This document shows, in pieces, positions 33,453 to 41,239 of a DNA stretch of 64,000 bases; position 1 is the first letter of the stretch, and each line of letters begins with the position of its first letter. The translations under genes and the position numbers were made by a program. Below the pieces are notes generated by a model. The model searched no databases, was not told the origin of the DNA, and saw nothing but the letters and a program-made list of their open reading frames with translations. This DNA is from Haloarcula rara (GTDB lineage Archaea > Halobacteriota > Halobacteria > Halobacteriales > Haloarculaceae), in the NCBI RefSeq assembly GCF_029338235.1, contig NZ_CP119785.1, forward strand, positions 1,922,001 to 1,986,000. Direction: 5' to 3'.

Positions 33453-34352
33453 ATGCAACGGAACAGCACGACTCGACGCGGTGTACTGACGGTCGCCGGC
33501 GGTGCGCTGGTCGCCCTCGCCGGCTGTAGTAACAGCGGTGGGCAGAGCGGGACGCCCACCGAAACCGACACCGAGTCGGGTGGGATAGAGCCGACGGACA
33601 CCGAGACGGCCGAGCCCACGGAGACGGAGGCCGAGCAAGCGACCGAGGACGGGACCGAGACGCCCACGGGGGGCGACGCGATGCTCCGGGTCGCCCACCT
33701 CGCGCCGGACGCGCCGAACGTGGACGTCGCTGTCGACGGTACTGAGGTACTCACGGACGTTCCGTTCGAGACGGTGAGCGATTACCTGTCGGTGACGACC
33801 GGAGACCACCAGATAACCGTCACGCCGACCGGCGGGTCGGAGGCGGTGTTCGACCAGACCGTCACACTGGAGAGCGGACGCCAGACGGCCGCGGCCGTCG
33901 GCGAAGTGTCGGGCGAGAGTCAGGCGTTCACCGTGACGCTGCTTTCCGACGACGCCGGAACGGCGGACGCTGGCAACACGAACGTCCAGGCCGTCCACAC
34001 GATTCCCGACGCCCCCGCCGTCGACGTCACTTCCGGCGAGACGGTCATCGCCGACGACATCGAGTTCGGTGGGGCCGGGGAGTACGTTACCGTTCCCTCG
34101 GACACCAGCACCGTCGAACTCCGGCCGGATAGCCTGGCCAACGACGAGGAGCCGGTCGGGACGTTCAGCGTCGACCTGACCGACATGGCTGCCCAGACCG
34201 TCTTCGCGACGGGCTATCTCGAACCCGCCGGCGGGCAGCCCGAGGCCCGGCTCGTCGTCGCGACCGACGCCGAACCCGACAGCATGACCGGCGGGACGGA
34301 AACGCCTACTGGGACTGCCACGGGAACCGCGACCCCGACCGACGGGATGTGA
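33453..34352 (+). CDS. DUF4397 domain lipoprotein
   Basis: A 299-residue protein with a Tat-like signal (TTRRGVLTVAGGALVALAG) and lipobox Cys at about residue 26 (LAGCSNSGG), a Thr/Glu-rich linker, then two related beta domains: MLRVAHLAPDAPNVDVAVDGTEVLTDVPFETV and VQAVHTIPDAPAVDVTSGETVIADDIEFG. Repeats of the form R-hAHhxPDAPxVDV are the DUF4397 signature. A PTGTATGTATPTDGM low-complexity tail ends it. Cell-surface location is likely; function unknown. A direct repeat AATCCGG (33380-33386 and 33393-33399) lies in the upstream region. Confidence 0.85.
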   Translation: MQRNSTTRRGVLTVAGGALVALAGCSNSGGQSGTPTETDTESGGIEPTDTETAEPTETEAEQATEDGTETPTGGDAMLRVAHLAPDAPNVDVAVDGTEVLTDVPFETVSDYLSVTTGDHQITVTPTGGSEAVFDQTVTLESGRQTAAAVGEVSGESQAFTVTLLSDDAGTADAGNTNVQAVHTIPDAPAVDVTSGETVIADDIEFGGAGEYVTVPSDTSTVELRPDSLANDEEPVGTFSVDLTDMAAQTVFATGYLEPAGGQPEARLVVATDAEPDSMTGGTETPTGTATGTATPTDGM

Positions 34353-34395
34353 CACCACCGCGGTCGCACAGTCTCGCGGGCCACGGCGCTCGTCC

Positions 34396-34427
34396 GTCGT
34401 GACAGTGTCCGGGTCAACTGTCACGAC
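34396..34427. terminator. Hairpin downstream of the DUF4397 gene
   Basis: Perfect 11-base arms GTCGTGACAGT (34396-34406) and ACTGTCACGAC (34417-34427) around a 10-base loop, 44 bases after the stop at 34352. Between convergent genes, so it could serve either transcript's 3' end. Confidence 0.5.
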
Positions 34428-34455
34428 ACCTTCTGTACCGCCGCTCGCTCTTTCC

Positions 34456-34560
34456 GAGGACCCTCACTCCGCTCGGTTCCTCGCTTGCTCCACGGGTCAC
34501 TCCGTTCCCCGTTTCGCTTCGAGGGACTTCGCTCTGCTCAGTCCCTCGCCTGCTCCACAG
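34456..34560. repeat. Degenerate 65-bp-period duplication of the aldolase gene's 3' end
   Basis: The 40 bases at 34521-34560, which include the stop and last codons of the KDPG aldolase gene, match the 40 bases at 34456-34495 at 31 positions by eye. The upstream copy is outside the gene. This is an older version of the gene-end duplication seen after sufS. Confidence 0.55.
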
Positions 34561-35188
34561 CCTCCACGAACTCGACCGCGCTCTCGCGGACGCCGTCCAT
34601 ATCCTTGTTCCTGATGGCCTCGTAGTCAACTAGCGCCGAGCCGGCACCGACCGCGACTGCGCCCGCATCGAAGTACTCCGCCACGTTCTCGGCGTCGACG
34701 CCGCCGGTCGGCATGATGGGAACGTCGCCGAGCGGTCCCTGAATCGCACTGATGTGTCCTGGGCCGACGGTCGAGGCCGGGAACATCTTCAGCATATCCG
34801 CGCCGGCGGCCATCGCGTCGGCGGCCTCCGTGGGTGTCATGACGCCCGGAATGCAGAGCACACCCTCGCGATTGCACACCTCGATGACGTCTTCGTCGAA
34901 GTGGGGTCCGAGGATGAACTCCGCGCCGGCCTCGATTGCGTTGCGCGCGGCCGCGGGGTCCATCACCGTCCCGACGCCGACGATGGCGTCGGTGTCGGAG
35001 AGCGCCCGGTCGACGGCAGCGACCTGCTCCGAACACCGCTTGGCGTCGGCGGTCAGTTCCAGCGCGCGCACCCCGCCGTCGTGGACGGCGCGGGCCACGT
35101 CGACCATCTGGTCTTCCGGAACCCCCCGCAGGACGGCCGTGACGCCGCTGTCGAGGAGTGCCGCTTTGACTTCTTCTTTCCGTGTCAT
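34538..35188 (-). CDS. kdgA: 2-keto-3-deoxy-6-phosphogluconate aldolase
   Basis: A 216-residue class I aldolase that splits KDPG into pyruvate and glyceraldehyde 3-phosphate, the last step of the haloarchaeal semi-phosphorylative Entner-Doudoroff route. Seen: VTAVLRGVPEDQMVDVARAV (Arg-Gly phosphate region), GVRALELTADA (catalytic Glu), VGVGTVMDPAAARNAIEAGA, FILGPHFDEDVIEVC, PGVMTPTEAADAMAAGADML, the Schiff-base Lys in MLKMFPAS, and PIMPTGGVDAENV. No kinase or dehydrogenase of the route is adjacent. Its 3' end is duplicated in degenerate form downstream. Confidence 0.92.
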   Translation of the reverse strand: MTRKEEVKAALLDSGVTAVLRGVPEDQMVDVARAVHDGGVRALELTADAKRCSEQVAAVDRALSDTDAIVGVGTVMDPAAARNAIEAGAEFILGPHFDEDVIEVCNREGVLCIPGVMTPTEAADAMAAGADMLKMFPASTVGPGHISAIQGPLGDVPIMPTGGVDAENVAEYFDAGAVAVGAGSALVDYEAIRNKDMDGVRESAVEFVEAVEQARD

Positions 35189-35232
35189 GGGTCACAGTCG
35201 ACGGCCTGGCCGGAAAAACGTAGCTGAACCAG

Positions 35233-35607
35233 TCACTCGTCAGGTTCGTACGGCAGGCCGGGGTCGGACTTGGGCGCGCCGACGCCGAGCACGCGGCCCG
35301 ACTGGTCGGCGTCTTCTGGCACGAAGGCGCGGTGGGGGCTCTCGGGCTCGGCGATGAACACCTCGTCGGTCTCGACGACGAACTCCCCGTCGGGTGTCTC
35401 GATGTGGACCGGCCCCGAGACGACGTAGAACAGCTCCTCGCGCTGTTTGTGGTAGTGATACGAACGCGGGAGCTGTTCGCCGGGCGCCATCTCGTAGGTG
35501 GCCGCGTGCAGCGCCAGCAGCTCCGCCGCGTCCGAGAGTCCCCGGCGGTCACACGGGTAGTCCTCGGTTTCCGGCAGCGCCTCGGGGTCGATGTGGTGGT
35601 AAGGCAT
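35233..35607 (-). CDS. Cupin domain protein
   Basis: A 124-residue single-domain cupin. Motif 1 reads RSYHYHKQREELFYVVSGPVHI (H-x-H-x4-E-x6-G form) and motif 2 ETDEVFIAEPESPHRAF. The His/Glu set needed to hold one metal is present. Small cupins can be isomerases, dioxygenases or sugar-binding proteins; the N-terminal EDYPCDRRGLSDAAELLALHA is not diagnostic. The ATG at 35605-35607 was chosen because it opens the conserved MPYHHIDP. It lies just upstream of kdgA on the same strand, so a link to sugar metabolism is possible but unproven. Confidence 0.85.
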   Translation of the reverse strand: MPYHHIDPEALPETEDYPCDRRGLSDAAELLALHAATYEMAPGEQLPRSYHYHKQREELFYVVSGPVHIETPDGEFVVETDEVFIAEPESPHRAFVPEDADQSGRVLGVGAPKSDPGLPYEPDE

Positions 35608-35663
35608 ACTGGGTGGTGGGGCCGCGAGCGGGGAAAAGCGTGTGGTGGTGTCCCCGACCCGTG

Positions 35664-36572
35664 TCATCCGAACAGCCAGACGAGCACCGATAACGTTCCA
35701 AGCGACGCCACGGTCGTCACGACGACGTTCATCGAGGCGAAGGCGGCGTCGCCGCCGAGTTCGCTGGTGTAGACGTACGTGGAGACGGCGGTGGGAACAC
35801 CGAGCATGATGACGGCCGCCGACAGGGCCGTCGACCCGACGCCCAGCGCCGAGAACACGGCCCAGGCGAGGACGGGCATCCAGACGACCTTCAGCAGGAC
35901 GACGCCGGTCGTCGGCCGGAGCGTCGACAGGGACAGCTCCGTGTCGAGTTTCGCCCCGACACAGACAAGCGCCAGCGGGAGCGCGAGCGTCGCGACGGCG
36001 TCGAGGCCGGTGACCATCGGCGCCGGGACGCCGACACCGCCGACCGAGGCGGCGATGCCAGCGGAAAGCGAGACGAGGACGGGATTCGTAGCCAGCGCCC
36101 GTAGTTCGCCCGACAACGACGCGTCGCTGTCGTTGATGCGGATGAGTGTCAGCACCGTCACGGGGACGTGGGTCAGCGCGCCCAGCCCGAGGACGACGCT
36201 GGCGATGGCGGCGGCCTCGCCGCCCAGCGTCGCCGCCACCAGTGGGAGCCCCAGAAACCCCATATTCCCGTGGTAGGACTGCACGATGGCGACGCTCCGG
36301 CGGGCATCGCTCTCCCGGCGGCGGTGGACGATCCAGCCGGCGGCGACGGTCGCCGCGAGGACGGTCCAGAAGCCGACCAGCAGTGCCGGCGAGACGAGTT
36401 CGCCCAGCGGGCGGTCGAACGTCGAGGCAAAGACCAGCGCCGGGAGGGCAACGTAGAACGCGACGGCTGTCAACGTCTCCGTCCGCGACGCGGTCAGAAG
36501 GGAGACGCTGCGTGCGGCCGCGCCGATGGCGAGAAAGACCAGCATGAAACCGAGCTGCTCGATGACGGCCAT
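35664..36572 (-). CDS. AEC (auxin-efflux-carrier-like) family transporter
   Basis: A 302-residue membrane protein with about ten helices in two five-helix halves. Family features: VAFYVALPALVFASTFDRPLGEL (first half, N-terminal conserved region), SYHGNMGFLGLPLVAATLGGEA (the N-x2-F-x-G-L-P motif), and VVWMPVLAWAVFSALG with ALSAAVIMLGVPTAVSTYVYTSELGG in the second half. AEC members export malonate, malate or other carboxylates, or auxin in plants; the substrate here is unknown. Same strand as the cupin and kdgA genes but 57 bases upstream. Confidence 0.85.
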   Translation of the reverse strand: MAVIEQLGFMLVFLAIGAAARSVSLLTASRTETLTAVAFYVALPALVFASTFDRPLGELVSPALLVGFWTVLAATVAAGWIVHRRRESDARRSVAIVQSYHGNMGFLGLPLVAATLGGEAAAIASVVLGLGALTHVPVTVLTLIRINDSDASLSGELRALATNPVLVSLSAGIAASVGGVGVPAPMVTGLDAVATLALPLALVCVGAKLDTELSLSTLRPTTGVVLLKVVWMPVLAWAVFSALGVGSTALSAAVIMLGVPTAVSTYVYTSELGGDAAFASMNVVVTTVASLGTLSVLVWLFG

Positions 36573-36656
36573 ACCGGTCCCTTCGAGCAGGTACTTTAGT
36601 GGCTTTCGTCACCAGGGCGCCGTGCCACTGGCAGTCAGGGGCAGACTGCGTCTCGC

Positions 36657-37901
36657 TCAGTTCGCCTGCACGACGACGCTGGTGGTGCCCGCGTCCGCCG
36701 CGACGGTCACGGTGTAGGCCCCGCGCGGTTCGACGGTCCAGAGCGCACCGTCGCTCCCGGTCGAGCCCACGGGCTGGCCGTTAATCGTGACCGTCCCGTC
36801 GACGTCGCTGTCGGTCTCGTTGTTCGACGCGGTGACGAGCAGCGGCCCCGTCGCGCTGGACTGGCGGACCGTCACCGCGAGGGTGCCGTTGACGTTACGT
36901 GCTGTCGACGTCGTCCGGACGTCCGAGAGGCTGCGGAACTGCTCCTCGTAGAAGACGTCGGTCGTCCCGCCGTCGAGATACGCCCGCAGGTTGCCGTTGG
37001 GATGGTCGGCCGTCAGTTCGTAGATGCCCGAATCGCCGTAGAACGTGAAGCTCGGTCGCTGTCGCTCGTAGAGCCACGGGTAGAGGTCGGCCGCCCGCTC
37101 GTCCGCGACGTCCAACCGGTCAGTCTCGGGGTCACCGTCGTTGATTGCCGTGTCGAGGAACTGGTCGGGCGCACTGGCGTCCCGTGCGCCGTCGAGGCGG
37201 GTCTCTCTGACGTACTCGTCGTCTGTCACCGTCGCGAGCATATAACCGGTGTCGGCGACCTCGATGTACAGTGTGCGGCCGGCCGCCTCACCCGACTGGA
37301 GCTGGTCTCCGATCGGGCCGGTAAGGGTCCGTAGCTCACCCTCGACCGAGCGAAGGCGGGTGATGGTGGACTCGTTCAGCGAATACTCGGGCGCGGTGTC
37401 GGGGGCAGCCGAGACCCGATCGAGTGTCGCCAGTAGCTCGCTCGCCTCGGCGTTGACGACGAGGCGCGTCCTGAGGAACGCCGCTGCAGATATCTCATCG
37501 CGGGCGTAGCGGGCGATAGCGGCGTCCTGGCGCTGGTCGAGGGCCTGCTCCTGGGCTTCGATAGCTGCCAGGCGGTCGGTCACGAGTCGTGCCCGCGCCT
37601 CGCGCCCGTCGGCCCGTCGGAAGCGTTCCTCGAACGAGAGGGCGTCGTGTCGGTGCTGGAGCTGTGTCGACCAGCCCTCGGTGGCGGTGCCGACGTCGAC
37701 GTCGGTCTCGTTGTGGCTGGTCCGTCGGACCTCACCGCCGGGGATGGTGAGCTGATTCGTCGTGTTCTCCACGGTGTCGATATTCTGGGCGGGAACCGCC
37801 GTCGTGAAGGTCCGCTCTGGCGTCGCGTAGGCGCCGGCGACCGGGAACGCCGCCGCGGTGACGAACAGCAGCGCGACGAGGAGGGCAGGAAGCGGTCGCA
37901 T
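36657..37901 (-). CDS. Secreted coiled-coil/beta protein, haloarchaea-specific (DUF7096-like)
   Basis: A 414-residue protein with a signal segment LPALLVALLFVTAAAFPVAGA, a helical central region (SFEERFRRADGREARARLVTDR, IEAQEQALDQRQDAAIARYA) and a C-terminal Ig-like domain (VTINGQPVGSTGSDGALWTVE, YTVTVAADAGTTSVVVQAN). It resembles the haloarchaeal DUF7096 group, from memory. It diverges from the membrane wHTH gene at 38057 across about 155 bases, a pairing that suggests common control. Probably cell-surface; no enzyme motif. Confidence 0.7.
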   Translation of the reverse strand: MRPLPALLVALLFVTAAAFPVAGAYATPERTFTTAVPAQNIDTVENTTNQLTIPGGEVRRTSHNETDVDVGTATEGWSTQLQHRHDALSFEERFRRADGREARARLVTDRLAAIEAQEQALDQRQDAAIARYARDEISAAAFLRTRLVVNAEASELLATLDRVSAAPDTAPEYSLNESTITRLRSVEGELRTLTGPIGDQLQSGEAAGRTLYIEVADTGYMLATVTDDEYVRETRLDGARDASAPDQFLDTAINDGDPETDRLDVADERAADLYPWLYERQRPSFTFYGDSGIYELTADHPNGNLRAYLDGGTTDVFYEEQFRSLSDVRTTSTARNVNGTLAVTVRQSSATGPLLVTASNNETDSDVDGTVTINGQPVGSTGSDGALWTVEPRGAYTVTVAADAGTTSVVVQAN

Positions 37902-38056
37902 TGTCGATTCGTATACCGGCAGCGTACAAAAATCTCTCCCATTACACCACCCGTAACTGTCGCGTGAGAAGCGCCGAGACGTTTCACCGCCACCGCTGAC
38001 GTTTTATTCTTCGATAGAAAGGGTTTTGCCGACAGCCCGTACACTCTTTGTGTGAT

Positions 38057-39172
38057 ATGGCCCCGCGGGTATCCGCCGTCCTCCTCGTTCTCCTCTTTGT
38101 TGCGTTCCCAGCGGCCTCGGCAGCCACACTGCCTGTCGCCGCCCCCAGCGAGCCGGCCGCGCAGTCGACGACGGCCCAGGAACTGGCGGCCGAGAACACG
38201 ACGTTCCAGGTACAGTTGTACCCGGACGGAGACGCGCGCTGGCGGGTCGTCGAGCGATTCAATCTGACGGACGAGAACGACACCCGAGCGTTCGAACGGC
38301 TGGGCGAGACGTTCGTTGCCGGGAACACCGAGGAGAACGCACTGGCGGAGTTCCGGACCGCGAGCGATGCGGCGGCCAGCGCGACCGGGCGCGACATGGA
38401 ACTGCGAGACGTCAACCGTGAGTACGTCGTGGACGACGGACAGGGACGGCTCGTCCTCTCGTTCAACTGGACGAACTTCGCGGCCGTCAGCGGCAGTAAG
38501 CTCCGGCTCGAAGACGCCTTCTACACGCCGAGCGGGACGTGGCTTACCAACCTCGCGGCGGGCCAGTCACTCGTCATCTCCCCGCCCCAGGGGTACGTCC
38601 TGACGAACTCGCCGCAGAACTCCTATATCGACGACGGAGACCTTCGTATCGACGGGGGTCCGGCGACGACGTTCGAACGTGGCGATCTGAACATCGTCTA
38701 CGATAGCGGCGGGTCCCCGAACAGCACGGGGACAGCGACCGACGAAGGCCCCATCCAGGGCGGCGGGTTCCCGCTGTGGGGTGGTCTGGGCATCCTGCTC
38801 GTCCTTGGGGTAGTGGCCGCGTTGCTCTACCTGAACGAGTCCAACGAGTTCCCGGCCGTAGGCGGCAGCGCGACCGACAGCGACGGCGGGGACACACCGT
38901 CGGCGCCCGCGCCGACCACCGACGATGACGAGTCGACCGACGAAGTCGACGTCGAGTTGCTCTCCGACGAGGAACGCGTCGAACGGCTGCTCACCCAGAA
39001 CGGCGGTCGGATGAAGCAGGCACGCATCGTCAAGGAGACCGGCTGGTCGAACGCCAAGGTGTCCCAGCTGCTCTCGTCGATGGACGAGGACGACCGCATC
39101 GACAAGCTCCGCATCGGGCGGGAGAACCTCATCTCCTTCCCCGACGAGGACGTCACCGAGATCGAGGACTGA
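38057..39172 (+). CDS. Membrane protein with extracellular domain and cytosolic winged-helix domain
   Basis: A 371-residue protein: signal peptide (SAVLLVLLFVAFPAASA), an extracellular domain of about 200 residues (FQVQLYPDGDARWRVVERFNL, LVLSFNWTNFAAVSG, LNIVYDSGGSPNST), one membrane helix (FPLWGGLGILLVLGVVAALLYL, ~243-264), an acidic Ser/Thr linker, and a C-terminal winged helix (ERVERLLTQNGGRMKQARIV, KETGWSNAKVSQLLSSM, KLRIGRENLISF). This is a candidate one-component transmembrane regulator. The HTH part matches the DUF7343-type domains of haloarchaea. The ATG at 38057 precedes the signal peptide, and the divergent secreted gene shares its upstream region. Its stop is immediately followed by hairpin copy C. 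Confidence 0.8.
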   Translation: MAPRVSAVLLVLLFVAFPAASAATLPVAAPSEPAAQSTTAQELAAENTTFQVQLYPDGDARWRVVERFNLTDENDTRAFERLGETFVAGNTEENALAEFRTASDAAASATGRDMELRDVNREYVVDDGQGRLVLSFNWTNFAAVSGSKLRLEDAFYTPSGTWLTNLAAGQSLVISPPQGYVLTNSPQNSYIDDGDLRIDGGPATTFERGDLNIVYDSGGSPNSTGTATDEGPIQGGGFPLWGGLGILLVLGVVAALLYLNESNEFPAVGGSATDSDGGDTPSAPAPTTDDDESTDEVDVELLSDEERVERLLTQNGGRMKQARIVKETGWSNAKVSQLLSSMDEDDRIDKLRIGRENLISFPDEDVTEIED

Positions 39173-39248
39173 TACTGGTGGCTGTAACAAACTGACGTAC
39201 TTCGCCACCCTGGGGTGGCGAACACCTTTCCGAACCTACAGTCACCAG
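39173..39248. repeat. Gene-end hairpin element, copy C
   Basis: It begins directly after the TGA at 39170-39172. Outer arms CTGGTGGCTGTA (39175-39186) and TACAGTCACCAG (39237-39248) pair at 11 of 12 positions. The 16-base left arm region ATACTGGTGGCTGTAA matches that of copy B at 12 positions. An inner perfect palindrome, TTCGCCACCC-TG-GGGTGGCGAA, occupies 39201-39222. It ends 49 bases before etfB. Confidence 0.6.
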
Positions 39249-39297
39249 ATGAGCGGGCCGGCGGTAGCGTTTTCTCGCTGCCGGCCCACCGTTCAGT

Positions 39298-40062
39298 GTG
39301 CAAGTCCTTGTCACAGCGGTGCCGGTGTCCCGGGCCGACGGCGACTCCGACACCGGCGGCACCGAGTACCGCCTCGGTGCGTGGGACGCCCGTGCCCTCG
39401 AAGCGGCCGTAGGGTTACGGGAGACCCACGGGGACGTGACAATCGTCACGGCGACCGTCGGGCCGCCGGCGGCCGACTTGGTCGTCCGGGCGGCGCTGGC
39501 GAAGGGGGCCGACCGCGGGATACGTGTCTGGGACGACGCCCTCGCCGAGACGGCCCTGTTCGACCCCCGGCTGAAAGCGCGGCTGCTGGCTGCGGTGGCC
39601 GCCGACGTAGAGCCCGCCCTCGTACTTGCGGGGGTCCAGTCCGGTCCCGACGGGTTCGGTGCGACCGGCGTGGCCCTGGCGTCGACCCTGTCGTACGGCT
39701 GGGCCACGGTCGTCACCGACATCTCGCTCGATCGCGACGCGGGCGTCGTCTCGGTCCGGTGTGACCGCGACGGTCCACACGTCGACCTGGTCGCGGTCGA
39801 CCTGCCGGCCGTCCTCACCGTCGGGTCCGGCGCCAGCGAGCCCCGGCACGCGAACCTCGGGGCAGTCAGGGCCGCACACCGGGCCGAGATTGCGGTGTGC
39901 TCACTCGACGACCTGGGGCTGGACCCGGCTGCTATCGAACCGTCGCTGACACGGGCCGGCACTGCCGACCGGGACCGCGACGTGACACTGTTCGAGGGAC
40001 CGCCGGACGAGGCGGTGGCCGACCTCGCGAGCGCCCTCCGCGCTCACGGAGTGGGGCCGTGA
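39298..40062 (+). CDS. etfB: Electron transfer flavoprotein beta subunit
   Basis: A 254-residue subunit starting at GTG 39298 (MQVLVTAVPVSRADGDSDTG). It shows ALEAAVGLRETHGDVTIVTATVGP, ALAKGADRGIRVWDD, LVLAGVQSGPDGFGATGVALA and LPAVLTVGSGASEPRHANLGAVRAA, the EtfB order including the AMP/flavin-contact loop. With EtfA it carries electrons from flavin dehydrogenases to the quinone pool or, in bifurcating forms, splits electrons. No FixC/FixX or acyl-CoA dehydrogenase gene is beside it. The stop overlaps the GTG of etfA (40059-40062). Confidence 0.9.
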   Translation: MQVLVTAVPVSRADGDSDTGGTEYRLGAWDARALEAAVGLRETHGDVTIVTATVGPPAADLVVRAALAKGADRGIRVWDDALAETALFDPRLKARLLAAVAADVEPALVLAGVQSGPDGFGATGVALASTLSYGWATVVTDISLDRDAGVVSVRCDRDGPHVDLVAVDLPAVLTVGSGASEPRHANLGAVRAAHRAEIAVCSLDDLGLDPAAIEPSLTRAGTADRDRDVTLFEGPPDEAVADLASALRAHGVGP

Positions 40063-41000
40063 CTGTCCTCACCGTCGCCGAGCACCGCGGTGGCCGGCTG
40101 CGCGAGGTGAGCCGCGCGACACAGACGGCTGGGCTGGAACTTGCCGAGGCGACCGACGACCCCGTCCACACCGCCGTCGTCGGCGGCGACGCCGAGCGGT
40201 TCGCACCACGACTCGCCCGTGACGGCGTCGACGTAGTCCACACGGTCGCCGAGGGCGAGGAGTTCACCTACGACATCGCCACGCAGGCACTGACACAACT
40301 GGTCGCCGACATCGACGCGCGGGTCGTCCTCGCGCCGGGCTCGGCGACCGGGCTGGCGTACGCCCCCGCAGTTGCTGCCCGACTCGGCTGGCCGGTCGTG
40401 ACCGACGCGGTCGGGCTGGACGCCGCGGACGGCCTGACGGTCGCCCGCGAGGCCGACGGGACGGTGACGACGTTCGCCGTCGACGGCGACCGGGCCGTGG
40501 TGACGCTCCGGCCCGGCGAGTGGCCCTCCGCCGAGGCGACTGGTGACGCCGAAATCTGGTCGTTCGCGGCTGATATCGACGACGTAGCGGTCCGGTCGAC
40601 GGTGACCGGTTCCGAGACGCTCGGTGACCGCGAGCTCACCGAGGCCGACGTGGTCGTGGCGGTCGGACGCGGCATCGGCGCCGAGGCGAACCTCGAGGTG
40701 GTCTTTGACCTCGCCGAGGCCATCGACGAGACCGTCGCGGCCGCCAGCCCACCGGTGAAACGGGGGTGGCTTCCACCAGAGCGGCAGGTCGGCCAGTCCG
40801 GCGTGACCGTCGCCCCCGACGTCTACCTCGCCATCGGTGTCTCCGGCGCCGCCCAGCACCTCGTCGGGATGCGTGAGAGCGACACTGTCGTCGCTATCAA
40901 CAGGGACCCGACTGCGCCGATATTCGACGTGGCGGACTACGGCATCGTCGCCGACTTCGCCGATGTCGTCCCAGCCCCGGTGGCCGCGTTCGATTCCTGA
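40059..41000 (+). CDS. etfA: Electron transfer flavoprotein alpha subunit
   Basis: A 313-residue subunit starting at GTG 40059, overlapping etfB as GTGA. The N-terminal half is the EtfA Rossmann domain (VVLAPGSATGLAYAPAVAARLG); the FAD domain follows with VVAVGRGIGAEANLEVVFDLAEAI, LPPERQVGQSGVTVAPDVYLAIGVSGAAQHLVGM and VVAINRDPTAPIFDVADYGIVAD. The usual G-A-S-R-x2-V segment before the GxLP turn reads AAASPPVKRGW here, so the conserved Arg near the flavin appears replaced. Length and order fit EtfA. Confidence 0.9.
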   Translation: MTVLTVAEHRGGRLREVSRATQTAGLELAEATDDPVHTAVVGGDAERFAPRLARDGVDVVHTVAEGEEFTYDIATQALTQLVADIDARVVLAPGSATGLAYAPAVAARLGWPVVTDAVGLDAADGLTVAREADGTVTTFAVDGDRAVVTLRPGEWPSAEATGDAEIWSFAADIDDVAVRSTVTGSETLGDRELTEADVVVAVGRGIGAEANLEVVFDLAEAIDETVAAASPPVKRGWLPPERQVGQSGVTVAPDVYLAIGVSGAAQHLVGMRESDTVVAINRDPTAPIFDVADYGIVADFADVVPAPVAAFDS

Positions 41001-41118
41001 GTCGGCCGGAATTTTTACTGCCGTGTAGCCTCTGCTTACCGGGACTGTATCACTGTTTATATTTTGAGTTCTTCTGGTATGCAAAATACTGCCAGTAGGG
41101 TCTTCTTTACTGTCAGAA

Positions 41119-41127
41119 CCCTTATTT
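41119..41127 (+). promoter_or_regulatory. Promoter of the solute-binding/transducer operon
   Basis: CCTTATTTC is centred 28-29 bases before ATG 41153 of the short upstream frame. Other AT-rich boxes lie at 41050-41061 and 41134-41141, so the real start needs mapping. Confidence 0.4.
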
Positions 41128-41152
41128 CCGGTAAACTTATGATGGGTGATTA

Positions 41153-41233
41153 ATGATGTACGTGTCAGCAAGAGGGGCGAGTATGGGCCGGTCGCCGAGG
41201 CGACCGGCGTGGGACCTCTCGGCGCATACATAA
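41153..41233 (+). CDS. Possible 26-residue upstream ORF containing a hairpin
   Basis: ATG 41153 opens MMYVSARGASMGRSPRRPAW and ends with TAA 41231-41233, six bases before the solute-binding protein ATG at 41240. Its sequence includes a perfect 10-base-arm palindrome (41187-41208). A TATA-like box suits a leaderless start at this ATG. It could be a regulatory leader whose translation affects folding of the hairpin or access to the next start. No homologue recognised. Confidence 0.35.
   Translation: MMYVSARGASMGRSPRRPAWDLSAHT
41187..41208 (+). promoter_or_regulatory. 5' leader hairpin before the solute-binding gene
   Basis: GCCGGTCGCC (41187-41196) and GGCGACCGGC (41199-41208) with a GA spacer, extended by weaker flanking pairing (AGAGG with CCTCT). 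It ends 31 bases before ATG 41240. It may act as an attenuator, an RNA stability element, or a DNA palindrome for a regulator. Confidence 0.5.
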
Positions 41234-41239
41234 ATCACA

